Positions 17,989-26,855 of a stretch of DNA of 64,000 bases are shown in pieces. Under the pieces are notes generated by a model. It searched no databases, was not told the DNA's origin, and was given only the letters and a program-made list of their open reading frames with translations. Positions within the stretch are counted from its first letter, which is position 1. Every line of letters starts with the position of its first letter. The translations under genes were made by a program, and so were the position numbers. Source of the DNA: Aureispira sp. CCB-E (GTDB taxonomy: Bacteria; Bacteroidota; Bacteroidia; Chitinophagales; Saprospiraceae). The DNA lies in assembly GCF_031326345.1 (NCBI RefSeq), contig NZ_CP133671.1:1054001-1118000 (forward strand), given 5' to 3'.

Positions 17989-18306
17989 ATGCTAAGAATA
18001 GAAAATTGTCCAGAAGCTGCGGCTAGTTACTCGGCAGAACGCATGGTTCTAAATAGAAATAGAGGCATTGCCATAGGACTAGAAGCTCCCATCGAAAATA
18101 GTCAAATAGAGAGTTATATTGATCATCGATTTTTTGTAGAAGGAACAGGAAGGAAGCATTTGTTTTTGTTTGCAAGTTACATTCCCTTGTTGTTGGCTAC
18201 GAATACTACAGAAACAGATAATAGTGGTCTTTGGGTACTATTAGCTTGTTGTGTATTGGCTTTCTTTTTGTTTGGAGGTCGAAGAAGTGATAAGATAAAA
18301 GAATAG
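17989..18306 (+). CDS. small membrane protein of unknown function
   Basis: 105 residues from the ATG at 17989 (MLRIENCPEAAASYS); an earlier in-frame ATG at 17965 would add eight residues. The N-terminal half is polar. Two hydrophobic helices follow (about 56-70, HLFLFASYIPLLLA, and 81-96, LWVLLACCVLAFFLF), ending in a basic tail (GGRRSDKIKE) that suggests cytoplasmic C-terminal placement. No family is recognised. It ends before a bidirectional terminator. Confidence 0.55.
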   Translation: MLRIENCPEAAASYSAERMVLNRNRGIAIGLEAPIENSQIESYIDHRFFVEGTGRKHLFLFASYIPLLLATNTTETDNSGLWVLLACCVLAFFLFGGRRSDKIKE

Positions 18307-18345
18307 GAGCTAGTTTCAACCATTTTGTACCTATTTATAAGATAC

Positions 18346-18382
18346 TAGTAGTTAGCCGTACTATTACTTTGTGGTTGATTGT
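18346..18382 (-). repeat. CAACGACCACGAAGTAG/GCTAACTACT repeat copy
   Basis: Read on the minus strand this gives ACAATCAACCACAAAGTAATAGTACGGCTAACTACTA in short pieces: ATCAACCACAAAGTA, then GGCTAACTACTA. This matches the copies at 50026 and 58888 with several changes. It lies in the 3' region of the small membrane protein gene. Confidence 0.6.
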
Positions 18383-18437
18383 AATTTTTTTGACTATTAA
18401 GCTGGTAGAATTTTCGGTGAATTATTGAAATATAAAA

Positions 18438-18472
18438 AAGCTCATCAGGTTGTATACTGATGAGCTTCTTTA
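18438..18472. terminator. bidirectional intrinsic terminator
   Basis: AAGCTCATCAG (18438-18448) pairs with CTGATGAGCTT (18457-18467). A-rich sequence lies on the left and a T-rich tail on the right, so it serves both convergent genes. Confidence 0.8.
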
Positions 18473-18515
18473 TTTACAAGAGTCTTAACTTTATTTTTTG
18501 ATAACCAAGTTCGTA

Positions 18516-19604
18516 TTAGAGATAATTTTCGCCAAAACGAGCTGCTAGTTCTTTAGAAACCTGCTTGATTTCCTGTTCTTTATCCTTAGGGTAAATTAAT
18601 AAAACATTATCTTCTTCTATAACAATATAGTTCTCCAAATCCTTCACTACAACCAGCTTATCTTTAGTAGCTCGAAGCATGCAATTAGATGTATTTAGGG
18701 TTTGAACAAGTTCAGGGGTTGGGCTACTGATGGCATTGTCGTGCTCATCCTTATCAAATTGCTCATGTAAAGAGCCCCAAGTTCCCAAGTCTGACCAACC
18801 AATATCTGCAGGCAAGGTGTAGATATTGGTTGCTTTTTCCATGATTGCATAGTCAATTGATATGCTTGGCGTTGTAGGATAATATTCATTTAAGAAATTT
18901 TGTTCTTGCGACGTACACCAATGAGCTTCACCTTGATTTAGTATATTATAAACTTCTGGGGCATATTTCTTTATTGCGTCCAAAACTGTAGTAACGTTCC
19001 AAACAAAAATACCTGCATTCCATAGATAGTCACCACTAGCAACAAATTTCTTTGCGTTTTCTAAGTCGGGTTTTTCGGTAAATTGGTGGACTTTGTAAAT
19101 AGGTGCAGGGCTTTCCTTATCAAAGTGAATATAGCCATATCCTGTATTGGGATGATGAGGTTGAATACCTAAGGTAAGCAATGCGTTGTTTTTTTCTACA
19201 AAATCTAATCCTTCTTTAATTCTATTAACAAATTGTTCCTCTTTCAAAATAATATGATCTGAAGGAGCTACGACAAAGTTAGCCTTAGGATTGATTTTTT
19301 GAATTTTTAGAGCAGCATACGTAATACAAGGTGCGGTATCATTTCTAGAGGGTTCGGTTAGGATTTGATGATCCGTTAATTGGGGGAGCTGTTCATTGAT
19401 AAGGTGTTTGTATTCCAAGTTGGTAACAACAAAGATATTTTCAGCAGGGCAAACATTGGTAAAACGCTCGAATGTCAATTGCAAAAGCGTTTTTCCTAGT
19501 CCGAGAATATCTAAGAATTGTTTGGGTTTTTTTTTGCGGCTACTAGGCCAAAAGCGGCTACCAATTCCGCCAGCCATAATAACAACATAGTTATTATTGT
19601 TCAT
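18516..19604 (-). CDS. mannose-1-phosphate guanylyltransferase
   Basis: A 362-residue nucleotidyltransferase that makes GDP-mannose from GTP and mannose 1-phosphate for polysaccharide or glycan building. The signature is at the N-terminus: MAGGIGSRFWPSSRKKKPKQF, with the GGxGxR loop and PKQ lysine. Further marks are EPSRNDTAPCITYAAL, APSDHIIL, NTGYGYIHF, FTEKPD, YLWNAGIFVW and DIGWSDLGTWGSL. The isomerase half of bifunctional ManC proteins is absent, so it is the short single-function form. No other sugar gene adjoins it. The start is preceded by a long AT-rich gap. Confidence 0.94.
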   Translation of the reverse strand: MNNNNYVVIMAGGIGSRFWPSSRKKKPKQFLDILGLGKTLLQLTFERFTNVCPAENIFVVTNLEYKHLINEQLPQLTDHQILTEPSRNDTAPCITYAALKIQKINPKANFVVAPSDHIILKEEQFVNRIKEGLDFVEKNNALLTLGIQPHHPNTGYGYIHFDKESPAPIYKVHQFTEKPDLENAKKFVASGDYLWNAGIFVWNVTTVLDAIKKYAPEVYNILNQGEAHWCTSQEQNFLNEYYPTTPSISIDYAIMEKATNIYTLPADIGWSDLGTWGSLHEQFDKDEHDNAISSPTPELVQTLNTSNCMLRATKDKLVVVKDLENYIVIEEDNVLLIYPKDKEQEIKQVSKELAARFGENYL

Positions 19605-20023
19605 AAGATAAAAGAATGGTTACTCTTTGCAGCTTAATTCTTGAACAAAGACAAGTAAATCAAACACTTTGGTGGATAAGCTAAACCTGCAAAGAATGTT
19701 ATTTATTATAATGTATATCTAACAACAGTTAGCTAAAATGTATGAAATGAATTATTTAAGGTTTTCTGAATTAAATGTCGTATTAACAATCAATTATATA
19801 CAAAATGCTTTGTTGTATTTTTTAGATCATAGGTTCATGGCTGCAAACTATACACATGAGTAACAAGAATGCATTATACCAAGAGAGTTGCTTATTTGTG
19901 AGTACAGCCTCAAGTAATTAGTTGGCTAATGATAGTGTAAGATCGCTACACTTAAGTTAATTTACTACTACTAACATAGTTTTAACAAACTATTATATAT
20001 ATAGGACAAACCAAGCTATCTAA
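19605..20023. other. intergenic region
   Basis: 419 AT-rich bases with no gene visible. The right part has GTTTTAACAAACTATTA (19979-19995), similar to 16826-16842 and 23812-23828. Promoter boxes for the guanylyltransferase gene could not be fixed. Confidence 0.45.
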
Positions 20024-20629
20024 TTATACGTCCGAAGCATCATCTGTTGTATTAAACATAGATGCCATAGATGCCAAATTTGCTTCAATAGTCGTATCAA
20101 AATAATTTTTTAAAAAATATGCTTGATAGCGTCGAATGGGGTTGTTGTCGGTTAACTCCTTTAGTTGACAACGCCAAGCAATTTGTGTATAGTTAGTATC
20201 AGCAGGTGCCAAAACGATAGTGCCCAATAAGGTTAGATTGCCTTCTTGAATATCAAATTGGTACTTTATTTCTTTGTTTGCAACACTTTCCGTAATGGTT
20301 AGAACTCCATTGATTCGATTGTTTCTCCATATTTGAACAGCACCCAAGCCTTCTTTTTGATCAGGGTATTCAAAGGTCAAATTAGAGTCTTTATCCTCTG
20401 AAGACCAAACCGTCCAGTTAGACCATTCTTCTAAAGAGTTGACTAAAGAGAATAAGTCGGAAGGAGTGGCATGGATGAGTTCGGCTTTTTCTATAATCCA
20501 AGTAGAAGGCAAAAACAAGCCCGCCAAAACAATGGTTAGAAAAAAGAAACCTAAAAGTGTAAATAAAATAAAAAGTGTCGGCATTCGTCTTACTAATTCT
20601 GTGAGTTTTGCACTGCTTGAAAGAAGCAA
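20024..20629 (-). CDS. membrane-anchored SRPBCC (START-like) family protein
   Basis: 201 residues if started at 20629; a second ATG at 20584 (MPTLFILFTLLG) would give 186 residues and is quite possible, because the terminator of the upstream gene overlaps the region just before 20629. One transmembrane helix (about 18-38) is followed by an SRPBCC or polyketide-cyclase-like domain: the helix PSDLFSLVNSLEEWSNWTVW is the typical opening, then antiparallel strands (GLGAVQIWRN, GVLTITESV, YTQIAWRCQL) and a long C-terminal helix. These domains bind hydrophobic ligands. Ligand and role here are unknown. Confidence 0.75.
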   Translation of the reverse strand: MLLSSSAKLTELVRRMPTLFILFTLLGFFFLTIVLAGLFLPSTWIIEKAELIHATPSDLFSLVNSLEEWSNWTVWSSEDKDSNLTFEYPDQKEGLGAVQIWRNNRINGVLTITESVANKEIKYQFDIQEGNLTLLGTIVLAPADTNYTQIAWRCQLKELTDNNPIRRYQAYFLKNYFDTTIEANLASMASMFNTTDDASDV

Positions 20630-20631
20630 TA

Positions 20632-20660
20632 AAGTCGTCTAGACTAAAGCTAGACGACTT
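20632..20660 (-). terminator. odhA terminator
   Basis: AAGTCGTCTAG (20632-20642) pairs perfectly with CTAGACGACTT (20650-20660) around a seven-base loop, downstream of the leftward odhA gene. It nearly abuts the start codon at 20629, so the next gene must have its own promoter, start further in, or rely on read-through. The T-tail on the minus strand is weak. Confidence 0.65.
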
Positions 20661-20707
20661 ATTTATATTGTTGAGTCACAAAACTACTGTCTTTGAAATA
20701 ACTAATT

Positions 20708-23700
20708 TTAGTTCAGCACTTGTGCTTGTGTTTTCCAATCGTAACGTTTGTATTTGGCACCAAATCCAGGGATTTGATCATTTAGATTATGAATTTCCTT
20801 GTTAGATAATTTAGCCAATTGCTTGAATGTTGTAATTCCTGCTGTTTCCAATTGTTTAGCAACTACTTTCCCAAGTCCTTTTAAAGCTGTTAAGTCATCT
20901 GGTTTGTTTCCATTCGTTGGAGGACTGTTGGTTGGGGAGTGCATGACATTAGCTTCTCTAGAAGAGGTACTCGTATTTTCCAATTCACCAAAAGCGCGCA
21001 ACAAAATATTTTCTTGTTGAGCCTCGTGTACTTTTTTGAAACCAGTAGCAGGCGATGCACTTGATTTTCTAGCGACTAGCTGAATGTCATAATGACGATA
21101 AAAGGCTAAAATGTATTGCCATGCTCCCATGTTAGAAGGTTCTTCTTGTACCCAGAACCATTCAGCATTACTATATTTTTCAATAGCCGCTTTTACTTGA
21201 TTTTTAGGGAACGGATACAATTGCTCCAAGCGAACAATAGCAATATCGTCTCTCTTATCAGCTACTTTTTTATCTAGTAATTCGTAGTAGATTTTTCCGC
21301 TACAACAAAGTACGCGTTTTATCTTTTGAGCTTGTTTGGTAGTCGTAATTTTAGGATCGTCATAAACTTCTTTGAAAGAACCTTGCGTTAGGTCTTCAAA
21401 AGAAGAAACACATTCTCTATATAACACCTCTTCATCAGGACGATTCATATCCTTCGGACGTAAGAGTTTTTTGGGACTCATCACAACCAATGGTTTTCTG
21501 AATGGTCGAGCTTGTTGACGACGCAACAGGTGGAAGAAGTTGGCTGGTGTAGTGACATTGGCAACAGTCATGTTAAATTCGGCACAACTCTGCAAATAGC
21601 GTTCTAATCTAGCACTAGAATGCTCTGGACCTTGCCCTTCGTAACCATGAGGAAGTAACATAACCAAACCTGACATACGTTGCCACTTGCTTTCAGACGA
21701 AGAAATAAACTGATCAAACATAGTTTGAGCACCATTCGCAAAATCACCAAACTGAGCTTCCCACAAAACAAGTGGATCTGGACTAGCCAATGAGTAGCCA
21801 AACTCAAAACCCAATACAGCAAACTCAGAAAGTAGAGAATTGTGTATTCTAAATTGACCTTGTTTTTTCTCTAAATCATTAAAGCGATTGTATTGCTTGT
21901 TTGTTTTTGCATCGTACAATACTGCATTTCGGTGAGAGAAAGTTCCTCGTTTAACATCTTGACCACTAATACGAATGTCGTACCCTTCTAAAAGTAAAGA
22001 ACCATACGCAAGGTGTTCTCCCATTGCCCAATCAATCAATCCTCTATCTATAAAATCCTGTGTACGGTTTAATAAACGCTTGAATTTAGGCAGAGGTGTA
22101 AAGTTTTCAGGAATCGTTTGCAAAGAATTCAATACTGATGTAATGACTTCTTTTTTGATGCTTGTATCTGGAGAAAGAACATAGTCTTCTGGAATAGTAT
22201 GTTTCTTTAACTTACGCCAAGCTTGTTCTGGCGTTTGGTATTCATAAGTAGGAGCCTCTTCTTTCGCTTGCGAAAATTTTGCTTGTAGCAAAGCGTCAAA
22301 CTCCTTGTCCATTTGTTTGGCTAGAGCTGCCTCAATTTCCCCATTAGCAATCAATTTCTGACTGTAAATGGTTCTGGTATTTTTATGCTTTTTGATTTTT
22401 TCATAAAACTGTGGCTGTGTAAACTTTGGGTCATCTCCTTCGTTATGACCATGCTTGCGATAACACACCATGTCTATGAAAACATCAGTATTAAATTCTT
22501 GGCGATATTCAGCGGCTAGTTGAGCAACAAATAGGACTGCCTCAGGATCGTCTCCATTGACATGAAATACAGGTGCTTGAACCAAAGCTGCTGCTGCTGT
22601 AGAATAAGTAGACGAGCGAGCATCTTCAAAATCTGTTGTAAAACCAATTTGATTGTTGATAACAAAATGAATGGTTCCTCCAGTGTAGTAACCCTCCAAT
22701 TCACTCATTTGAACCAATTCGTAAACAACCCCTTGACCAGCAACAGCCGCATCACCATGGATTAGGATTGGTAGAATTTTATCAAAATTAGAATTATAAA
22801 GCAAATCTGCTTTTGCTCTCGAAAAACCTTGTACAACAGGACCTACAGCCTCTAAGTGAGAAGGGTTGGGTACAAGTTTGAGATGTACATCAAAGCCTTC
22901 TGGAGTTTTGATTTGAGAAGAATAACCCAAATGGTATTTTACATCACCATCTCCAAAAATGGTATCTTTAGGCATATTTCCTTCGAACTCACTAAAAATG
23001 TATTCATAGGTTTTGCCCATGATATTGGCCAAAACATTCAAACGCCCACGATGCGCCATACCAATTACCACCTCTTCTACTTCTAAAGCAGCGGCTGTGT
23101 TGATGATTCCGTCCAAAGCAGGAATTGCAGATTCACCACCTTCTAATCCAAAACGTTTTTGAGCAACATATTTTTTGCCTAAGAAATTTTCAAAGCCAGT
23201 TGCACCATTTAATTTTTCTAAAATTCGCTTCTTTTTATCCAAGCTATGACCGTAATCTCCTGCTTTGATTTTTTCAATGCGATTTTTTAGCCAATGGTAT
23301 TTATCTTGATTGTCAATATGGGCAAATTCGAAGCCAATATTACTACAATAAATGGTTTTTAGTTTGTCTAAAATTTCATTTAAGGTGCCATTTGGCAAAC
23401 CAATCTCACTACCTGCAATAAATTGGGCGTTCAAATCATCGTTTGACAACCCATAATATGCCAAATCCAAGCTAGGGAATCGAAATTTGCGTTCTCTAAT
23501 TGGGTTGGTTGTTGAAACTAAATGACCACGCATTCTATATGCTTGAATCAAATTAAGAACTGCTAACTCCTTGGGAGAAGAAAACGATGCTCGATTGGTA
23601 GGAGCACTGTCTGTTGTTTCTAAGCCATTCTCGTGTTGAGTCGCATAGTCAAAGCCTGCAAAAAATTCTTTCCATCCATCGGCAACAGATTCAGGATTGT

Positions 23701-23767
23701 TTTTGTATTGTTGATACAAGCCTTCTATATAGGCTGGATGAGCATTGGAAATAAATGAATAATCCAT
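20708..23767 (-). CDS. odhA: 2-oxoglutarate dehydrogenase E1 with C-terminal HhH-like extension
   Basis: A 1019-residue thiamine-diphosphate enzyme, the E1 part of the 2-oxoglutarate dehydrogenase complex of the TCA cycle. The N-terminal peptide (SFISNAHPAYIEGLYQQY) binds E2 in this family. Core motifs are HRGRLNVLANIMGK, HGDAAVAGQG, NNQIGFTT, the TDP site with NGDDPEAV, KHGHNEGDDP, and the transketolase-type half with HGYEGQGPEHSSAR. The usual protein ends near residue 930. Here about 89 residues follow: a Ser/Pro/Asn linker, then from about 957 a compact helical domain (LTALKGLGKVVAKQLETAGI, FKQLAKLSNKEI) like the helix-hairpin-helix tails seen on some ribosomal and respiratory proteins. 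No E2 gene adjoins it. Confidence 0.95.
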   Translation of the reverse strand: MDYSFISNAHPAYIEGLYQQYKNNPESVADGWKEFFAGFDYATQHENGLETTDSAPTNRASFSSPKELAVLNLIQAYRMRGHLVSTTNPIRERKFRFPSLDLAYYGLSNDDLNAQFIAGSEIGLPNGTLNEILDKLKTIYCSNIGFEFAHIDNQDKYHWLKNRIEKIKAGDYGHSLDKKKRILEKLNGATGFENFLGKKYVAQKRFGLEGGESAIPALDGIINTAAALEVEEVVIGMAHRGRLNVLANIMGKTYEYIFSEFEGNMPKDTIFGDGDVKYHLGYSSQIKTPEGFDVHLKLVPNPSHLEAVGPVVQGFSRAKADLLYNSNFDKILPILIHGDAAVAGQGVVYELVQMSELEGYYTGGTIHFVINNQIGFTTDFEDARSSTYSTAAAALVQAPVFHVNGDDPEAVLFVAQLAAEYRQEFNTDVFIDMVCYRKHGHNEGDDPKFTQPQFYEKIKKHKNTRTIYSQKLIANGEIEAALAKQMDKEFDALLQAKFSQAKEEAPTYEYQTPEQAWRKLKKHTIPEDYVLSPDTSIKKEVITSVLNSLQTIPENFTPLPKFKRLLNRTQDFIDRGLIDWAMGEHLAYGSLLLEGYDIRISGQDVKRGTFSHRNAVLYDAKTNKQYNRFNDLEKKQGQFRIHNSLLSEFAVLGFEFGYSLASPDPLVLWEAQFGDFANGAQTMFDQFISSSESKWQRMSGLVMLLPHGYEGQGPEHSSARLERYLQSCAEFNMTVANVTTPANFFHLLRRQQARPFRKPLVVMSPKKLLRPKDMNRPDEEVLYRECVSSFEDLTQGSFKEVYDDPKITTTKQAQKIKRVLCCSGKIYYELLDKKVADKRDDIAIVRLEQLYPFPKNQVKAAIEKYSNAEWFWVQEEPSNMGAWQYILAFYRHYDIQLVARKSSASPATGFKKVHEAQQENILLRAFGELENTSTSSREANVMHSPTNSPPTNGNKPDDLTALKGLGKVVAKQLETAGITTFKQLAKLSNKEIHNLNDQIPGFGAKYKRYDWKTQAQVLN

Positions 23768-24327
23768 TTTGTTTTTACGATTACATTTTACATTAGTAGT
23801 TTGTCAATAGATTTTTAACAAACTATTGTTATATGATATTTAAGCAGTGGATTTATGTTATTTAACATTCAATTACTTATTATTGTAAATAATCAAGTCC
23901 ATCAACTTAACATTTTTCTTCTTTTTTAGGTCTTTAATCAACGGTTAATAATTGATTGGATACGTCTTTAAAAAAAGGATTCATTACAGCCGCTAAAACC
24001 TATCATTATATTAAAAAATAAAGGTACAAAAGTTATAATTACTTCCCAAGCTTATTTCCCTAAAATCATTGAATAGAAAGCGATGGCTAGGGTTTATAGA
24101 AGTTTGTTAGAGGTTGTACCTTTTATTCTGTATTTATTTATTGATAAAGTTTAGAGAACGAGCTACTTGAAAAATGAGTGATAATAGGTCATAAAGGAAG
24201 AAAAAATGATTATTTTTTGATAAAACATTGAATTTTTTGAAACTATTATTATCTTTGCATGCCCTTAGAGGAATTATTTAAGGCATTTGTAAAGAAAAAT
24301 TGAAAGAATCATAACTTATAGATAATT
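23768..24327. other. intergenic region between divergent genes
   Basis: 560 AT-rich bases between odhA (leftward) and rpsT (rightward). Only the rpsT promoter can be placed with confidence. TTTTTAACAAACTATTG at 23812-23828 resembles stretches at 16826 and 19979. Confidence 0.5.
24227..24257 (+). promoter_or_regulatory. rpsT promoter, Bacteroidota type
   Basis: A -7 box TATCTTTG (24250-24257) fits TAnnTTTG exactly. A -33 box ATTG (24227-24230) lies 19 bases before it. The start site would be near 24263, leaving a leader of about 65 bases. Confidence 0.65.
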
Positions 24328-24585
24328 ATGGCAAACCATAAATCAGCAAAAAAACGCATGCGTCAAGACGCAAAAAAAAGATTACACAATCGTTTTTACA
24401 AAAAAACTGCTCGTACTGCTATTAGTAGATTACGTGGTATGGAAGATCACAAAGAAGCAGAAGCTTTCTTACCAAAAGTTGTTTCTATGATTGATCGTTT
24501 GGCTAAGAAAAATCAAATCCACAAAAACAAAGCGGCTAACCTTAAAGGAAAATTAGCTAAACACGTTGGTGGATTGGCAAAATAA
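24328..24585 (+). CDS. rpsT: 30S ribosomal protein S20
   Basis: An 85-residue basic protein that binds 16S rRNA early in 30S assembly. The start MANHKSAKKRMRQDAKKRLHN is the S20 signature, and the rest is the usual three-helix bundle with many Lys, Arg and Ala residues. Length is normal. It has its own promoter and a strong terminator, so it is a single-gene unit. Confidence 0.98.
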   Translation: MANHKSAKKRMRQDAKKRLHNRFYKKTARTAISRLRGMEDHKEAEAFLPKVVSMIDRLAKKNQIHKNKAANLKGKLAKHVGGLAK

Positions 24586-24611
24586 TTAAAAGAACTAAGG
24601 TTCTTTTAAGG

Positions 24612-24648
24612 AAGTACACTTACTATTTAAAGTAAGTGTACTTTTTTG
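24612..24648 (+). terminator. rpsT terminator
   Basis: A perfect 13-bp stem, AAGTACACTTACT (24612-24624) with AGTAAGTGTACTT (24631-24643), runs into a T-tract. Confidence 0.92.
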
Positions 24649-24699
24649 TGTTTGTATACGAGTATACGCAGGTTGTAATTTTGAGGTAGCTAGTTATTG

Positions 24700-25788
24700 T
24701 TAATCGAAATATTGTAAATCAACCTCTAGCAAATCTAATTCTGCCTGAAGTTCTTGATGCGTCGTATAGATGCCTTGATAGGGGCGATATTTTTTTGTTA
24801 ACTCTTGCAGCTCCTTTTGCTGTGCTTGTTCTGTTTTTTTGTAGAGTAGAACATTCTCTGTTGTTTTCTTATACAAATCTAAAGTCGATTTTAATTCGGG
24901 GTACAGCGATAGTTGTTTGAGCAAATCCTCTTTTTGTCGAATTTTTTGATTTTTATTGCGCCCATCTGCCATTTCTACAATAGCAACATCTAATAAAAAT
25001 AAAGCGTGTAGCTCCCGTTTTAAGTAAGGCGAAATAGAGTTTGGAATGGCTTCTGTTACAATTTTTAAATTTTCGACTACCTTAAACAAGTCCAAATCTG
25101 TTGCCGCTAAATTAGTTTTTAAACCAGTCGCTTTGGCTGCCCATTTACTAATTTCATTAAATGTATAGGGGCGGCATTGTTGCACAAGTTTGGCTTGTTG
25201 TTGTTCGATACTTTCCTTTTTTTTGAGCAGCGTTTGATAGTAATCCAATTTGACCCAAAGTGCTTCAAAAATACCTTGTTGTTGACTAAAATCAATGGTA
25301 CATACATTCGATTCGTATTTGCCAGAAATATGGTAAGTTAGAGTTACTGGTTTATTATTTTTTGCAATTTGATGAATAGCACCCAAAAATGCTACGCCAT
25401 TATAAGCATCGGTTACCGAAGGCTTGGGAGTTATCTCAAAATAATACCAATTCTTATTGCTCAAGATGGCTTTTTGTAAACGTTTGACTTCTGCATTCCA
25501 ACGCAATTTGCTGGGATCAAATCGAACTAATCTAAAGGTCGTTGTAATAGGCTTGCCAGACTGATTGTCAATTACAATGCTCAGTTCAGGATTTTGAGCA
25601 TCAGCATGGGGTAAATTTACAAAACCCATTATCAATGCTTCTGGACTAAAGACTACTGTATCTTGACTATACCGCCACGCAGATATTTGAGCATCATGAA
25701 AAGGTCGATGTGCAAAAATTAATTGTTGACTATAATTTAAAAAGGGAATAAAAATAAGAAGGGCAACTAGAATTGCTTTGTAACTCAT
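24700..25788 (-). CDS. exported protein of unknown function
   Basis: 362 residues from the ATG at 25788 (MSYKAILVALLIFIPFLNYSQ), a good Sec signal peptide; an ATG at 25803 would add five residues. The first 150 mature residues look like beta sandwich strands. The rest is mostly long charged helices rich in Lys, Gln and Glu (KLVQQCRPYTFNEISKWA; EQAQQKELQELTKKYRPY), probably coiled coil. It is likely periplasmic or outer-membrane associated. No named family is recognised. It is the last gene of a leftward run after arginase, but a strong hairpin separates the two. Confidence 0.6.
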   Translation of the reverse strand: MSYKAILVALLIFIPFLNYSQQLIFAHRPFHDAQISAWRYSQDTVVFSPEALIMGFVNLPHADAQNPELSIVIDNQSGKPITTTFRLVRFDPSKLRWNAEVKRLQKAILSNKNWYYFEITPKPSVTDAYNGVAFLGAIHQIAKNNKPVTLTYHISGKYESNVCTIDFSQQQGIFEALWVKLDYYQTLLKKKESIEQQQAKLVQQCRPYTFNEISKWAAKATGLKTNLAATDLDLFKVVENLKIVTEAIPNSISPYLKRELHALFLLDVAIVEMADGRNKNQKIRQKEDLLKQLSLYPELKSTLDLYKKTTENVLLYKKTEQAQQKELQELTKKYRPYQGIYTTHQELQAELDLLEVDLQYFD

Positions 25789-25818
25789 AATGTATGTTAT
25801 CAATAGGTGTTTGGTGTT

Positions 25819-25856
25819 TTTTGAGGCTTTGAATTGTTCATTTCAAAGCCTCAAAA
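25819..25856. repeat. 15-bp perfect hairpin without T-tail
   Basis: TTTTGAGGCTTTGAA (25819-25833) and TTCAAAGCCTCAAAA (25842-25856) form a perfect stem with an eight-base loop, between the arginase stop and the next start. Neither strand has a T-run after the stem. It could be a factor-dependent terminator, an attenuator or a transcript-stabilising element. Confidence 0.7.
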
Positions 25857-25886
25857 GTGTCAAGGTTTTAGTAGAAAAATGTATTA

Positions 25887-26855
25887 TTATCTGTTTTTCA
25901 CAATATTGGTGGCTCGATCTAAAACACGAAATGCTGTTTCAGCCATGGTATTTTGTTTGTTGTCTAAGGTAGGGTTGACTTCTGTGACTTCCAAGCAACA
26001 AGTTTTGGGATCTGCTACCAATCCACAAACAATATCCGTTGCTTCTTCTTCTGATAAACCGTTGGGAACAGGTGTTCCAGTACCTTTAGAGACCAATTCA
26101 CAATCCATACTATCGACATCAAAAGAAACATAGATCATGTCACAATTGTTGAGGTAAGCCAAGACTTCTTTTACCGTTTGTTGTGTTCCTTTTTCTCGTA
26201 CTTCTTTAACCGCAAAATTGCGAATGCCTAAACGTTCGGTCAAAAAATCTTCCTCCTCTTCGGTGTCTCGTAGAGCAATAAAAACCAAATCATTGGCTTC
26301 TATTTTGGGATAAACCCCGCCCATATGTTTTAATTGATGCCAATGTTCGGCAATTTCTTTGGGAATGTCATTGCGTTGGTGCTCTATATTATCAATTCCT
26401 AAACAGACCGCCAAAGGCATGCCGTGTACATTGCCAGAAGGAGTTGTGTATGGTGTATGTAAATCAGCGTGCGCATCAATCCAAATAACTCCTAGACGTT
26501 TGTCAGGATTTGATTTTTTGATTCCTGTAATCGTTGCTCCTGCTGTAGAGTGATCGCCTGCCAAAACAATTGGAAAGCGTTTGTTGTAAGTTACCTCTTC
26601 CGAAACATAATGCGAGACATAATTATAAACCTTGACAATACCATCTATATAATTGGCATATTGAGTAGGGCTATCCTCAAAGAGTAACTCATTTTCATTC
26701 GGGATGATTGTAGAGGTATATTTTGAAAAATATTTATTTTGAGCATTCAAAGCAGCTACCTTTATGGCGCCAATTCCTAGACTGGCTCCACGAGTTCCAG
26801 CACCTAATTCAGAAGGAACTTCTAGTATTCTGATTTTATCATTTTTATTTGTCAT
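25887..26855 (-). CDS. rocF: arginase
   Basis: A 322-residue cytoplasmic ureohydrolase. The two-manganese site is complete: His102 (AGDHSTAGA), Asp127/His129/Asp131 (WIDAHAD) and Asp246/Asp248 (SFDVDSMD). GNVHGMP (His144) is the pattern seen in true arginases, so arginine to ornithine plus urea is the best reading; formiminoglutamase is a less likely option. Length is close to the family norm. No arginine transport or ornithine gene is next to it. Confidence 0.88.
   Translation of the reverse strand: MTNKNDKIRILEVPSELGAGTRGASLGIGAIKVAALNAQNKYFSKYTSTIIPNENELLFEDSPTQYANYIDGIVKVYNYVSHYVSEEVTYNKRFPIVLAGDHSTAGATITGIKKSNPDKRLGVIWIDAHADLHTPYTTPSGNVHGMPLAVCLGIDNIEHQRNDIPKEIAEHWHQLKHMGGVYPKIEANDLVFIALRDTEEEEDFLTERLGIRNFAVKEVREKGTQQTVKEVLAYLNNCDMIYVSFDVDSMDCELVSKGTGTPVPNGLSEEEATDIVCGLVADPKTCCLEVTEVNPTLDNKQNTMAETAFRVLDRATNIVKNR

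Noticed and set aside
20632-20660. Possible operator for the SRPBCC gene
   Set aside because: The perfect stem sits at the end of odhA and is better explained as its terminator, though it does affect the choice of start for the SRPBCC gene.
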